6,932 bases of DNA from Myxococcota bacterium (GTDB lineage Bacteria > Myxococcota > Polyangia > GCA-2747355 > JAKLHH01). This document shows positions 6,044 to 6,932 of the stretch, one piece after another. Within the stretch, counting starts at the first letter, position 1. Each line of letters starts with the position of its first letter. The stretch spans positions 1-6,932 of the forward strand of contig JAKLHH010000402.1 of NCBI GenBank assembly GCA_022710245.1, written 5' to 3'. A model generated the notes under the pieces. The model saw only the letters and a list, made by a program, of their open reading frames with translations, was not told where the DNA came from and ran no database searches. The position numbers and the translations under genes were made by a program.

Positions 6044-6932
6044 ATGACCAGAGACTTCCCCCTCCGCCTCGGTGGAGCGCTGGCGGCGGGCGAGCCGCGC
6101 GAGCTCCGCAGCCCCTGGGATGGACGCGCGATCGGCCAGGTCGCCTTCGCCTCGGCCGCCGGGGTCGAGGCCGCGATCGCCGCCACCGTCGCCGCGGCGC
6201 CGGCCATGGCCGCGCTCCCCGTCGACGCGCGGGCCCGCGCGCTGACCGCGATCTCCGAGGGGCTGCTGCGCCGGCGCGCCGAGGTCGCCGCGATCATCCG
6301 CGACGAGGCGGGCAAGCCGATCCGCTACGCGGAGGCCGAGGCGGCGCGCGCGGCGGCGACCTTCCTCGAGGCCGCCGAGCAGTGCAAGCGCCCGCCCGGC
6401 GAGCTGGTCCCGGTCGGCGCCGTCGAGTCGGGGCGCGGCCGCCACGGCGTGCTCCGGCGCGTGCCGCTCGGGCCGGTGGCGGGGATCAGCCCCTTCAACT
6501 TCCCCTGCAACCTCTCCGCCCACAAGATCGCGCCGGCGATCGCCGCCGGCTGCGCGATGGTGCTCAAGCCCGCCTCGCAGACGCCCATGTCGGCGCTCGT
6601 CCTCGGCGAGCTCGCGGCCGAGGCCGGGCTGCCCCCCGGCGCGCTCACCGTGCTGCCGGCGAGCCGCGAGGCGGCCGACCGCCTCACCGTCGACGACCGG
6701 CTGCGGCTGCTCACCTTCACCGGCTCGGCCGAGGTGGGCTGGGGGATGAAGGCGCGCGCGGGCAAGAAGCGCGTCGTCCTCGAGCTCGGCGGCAACGCCG
6801 CGGTGCTGGTCGGGCCCGACGCGGACCTGCCGCGGGTGGCCGAGCGGCTGGTCCCCGGCGCCTTCGCCTACGCCGGTCAGGTCTGCATCTCGGTGCAGCG
6901 GGTCTACGTGATCGGCGCCGCGCGCCACCGCG
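6044..6932 (+). CDS. NAD(P)-dependent aldehyde dehydrogenase, 3' end missing
   Basis: Oxidises an aldehyde to the carboxylic acid with NAD+ or NADP+. The first 296 codons are present; the usual length is about 470-500 residues, so the window edge cuts the C-terminal third. Visible motifs are SPFNFPCN (149-156) with N152 for the oxyanion hole, VLKPASQTP (173-181) with cofactor-binding K175, TFTGS (224-228) of the nucleotide-binding fold, ELGGN (247-251) with general base E247, and GQVCIS (278-283) with catalytic C281. The residue three after K175 is S178. NAD-specific members usually have Glu there, which repels the NADP phosphate, so NADP+ or dual use is plausible. The overall style recalls the GAPN / lactaldehyde dehydrogenase branch, but I would not name a substrate. 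The start is ATG 6044, 19 bases after the hydrolase stop, with only a weak GTGAAG upstream. It is probably the third gene of the cluster. Confidence 0.9.
   Translation, partial: MTRDFPLRLGGALAAGEPRELRSPWDGRAIGQVAFASAAGVEAAIAATVAAAPAMAALPVDARARALTAISEGLLRRRAEVAAIIRDEAGKPIRYAEAEAARAAATFLEAAEQCKRPPGELVPVGAVESGRGRHGVLRRVPLGPVAGISPFNFPCNLSAHKIAPAIAAGCAMVLKPASQTPMSALVLGELAAEAGLPPGALTVLPASREAADRLTVDDRLRLLTFTGSAEVGWGMKARAGKKRVVLELGGNAAVLVGPDADLPRVAERLVPGAFAYAGQVCISVQRVYVIGAARHR

Noticed and set aside
5077..6315. A 412-codon minus-strand frame opposite the hydrolase and aldehyde dehydrogenase
   Set aside because: It has no domain signal and biased composition. The plus strand has complete catalytic motifs in the same stretch.

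Overview
This is a very GC-rich window with strong G/C bias at third codon positions. It carries single-copy housekeeping and accessory genes and no mobile elements. Three things suggest a chromosome of a Myxococcota / former Deltaproteobacteria lineage: the GC content, the Pro/Ala-rich extensions, and above all a cysteine-rich lipoprotein with a MopE-like CNGxDxNCNGxxDE motif and an Asp/Pro/Lys tail. This placement is inference from protein style, not from a marker gene. I see no rRNA, tRNA, CRISPR array, IS element or integrase.

Layout. (1) Positions 3-674 (+) hold the end of a lytic transglycosylase (SLT domain), whose 5' part probably lies outside the window. (2) Positions 774-1157 (+) hold a small exported or membrane protein of unknown function, with a good ribosome binding site and a plausible sigma70-type promoter. 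(3) Positions 1218-3380 and 3424-4062 (-) are two genes in the order SGNH-hydrolase-like protein, then a POT-family (proton-coupled peptide) transporter, 43 bases apart and probably one operon. They converge on the small membrane protein. (4) Positions 4063-4294 are a 232-base divergent control region with a candidate promoter in each direction, two CAATTGT heptamers and a perfect GC hairpin. (5) Positions 4295 to the window end (+) hold a 22-cysteine lipoprotein, an alpha/beta hydrolase and the first 296 codons of an aldehyde dehydrogenase. The gaps are 14 and 19 bases, so these three are probably co-transcribed.

How the genes could work together. The minus-strand pair suggests hydrolysis of an ester- or acyl-bearing compound coupled to proton-driven import of peptide-like substrates. 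The plus-strand trio combines a surface lipoprotein with an ester/amide-type hydrolase and an aldehyde oxidiser, which could be two steps of a small catabolic route. Both statements rest on gene order and family only.

The most unusual item is the transporter. Its POT core has a well-kept ExxER motif, but about 270 residues sit between the two six-helix halves. They comprise four extra hydrophobic segments and a soluble part of about 160 residues that should face the periplasm. The cysteine-rich lipoprotein is the second point of interest. I found no clear sign of a wholly new multi-gene system.
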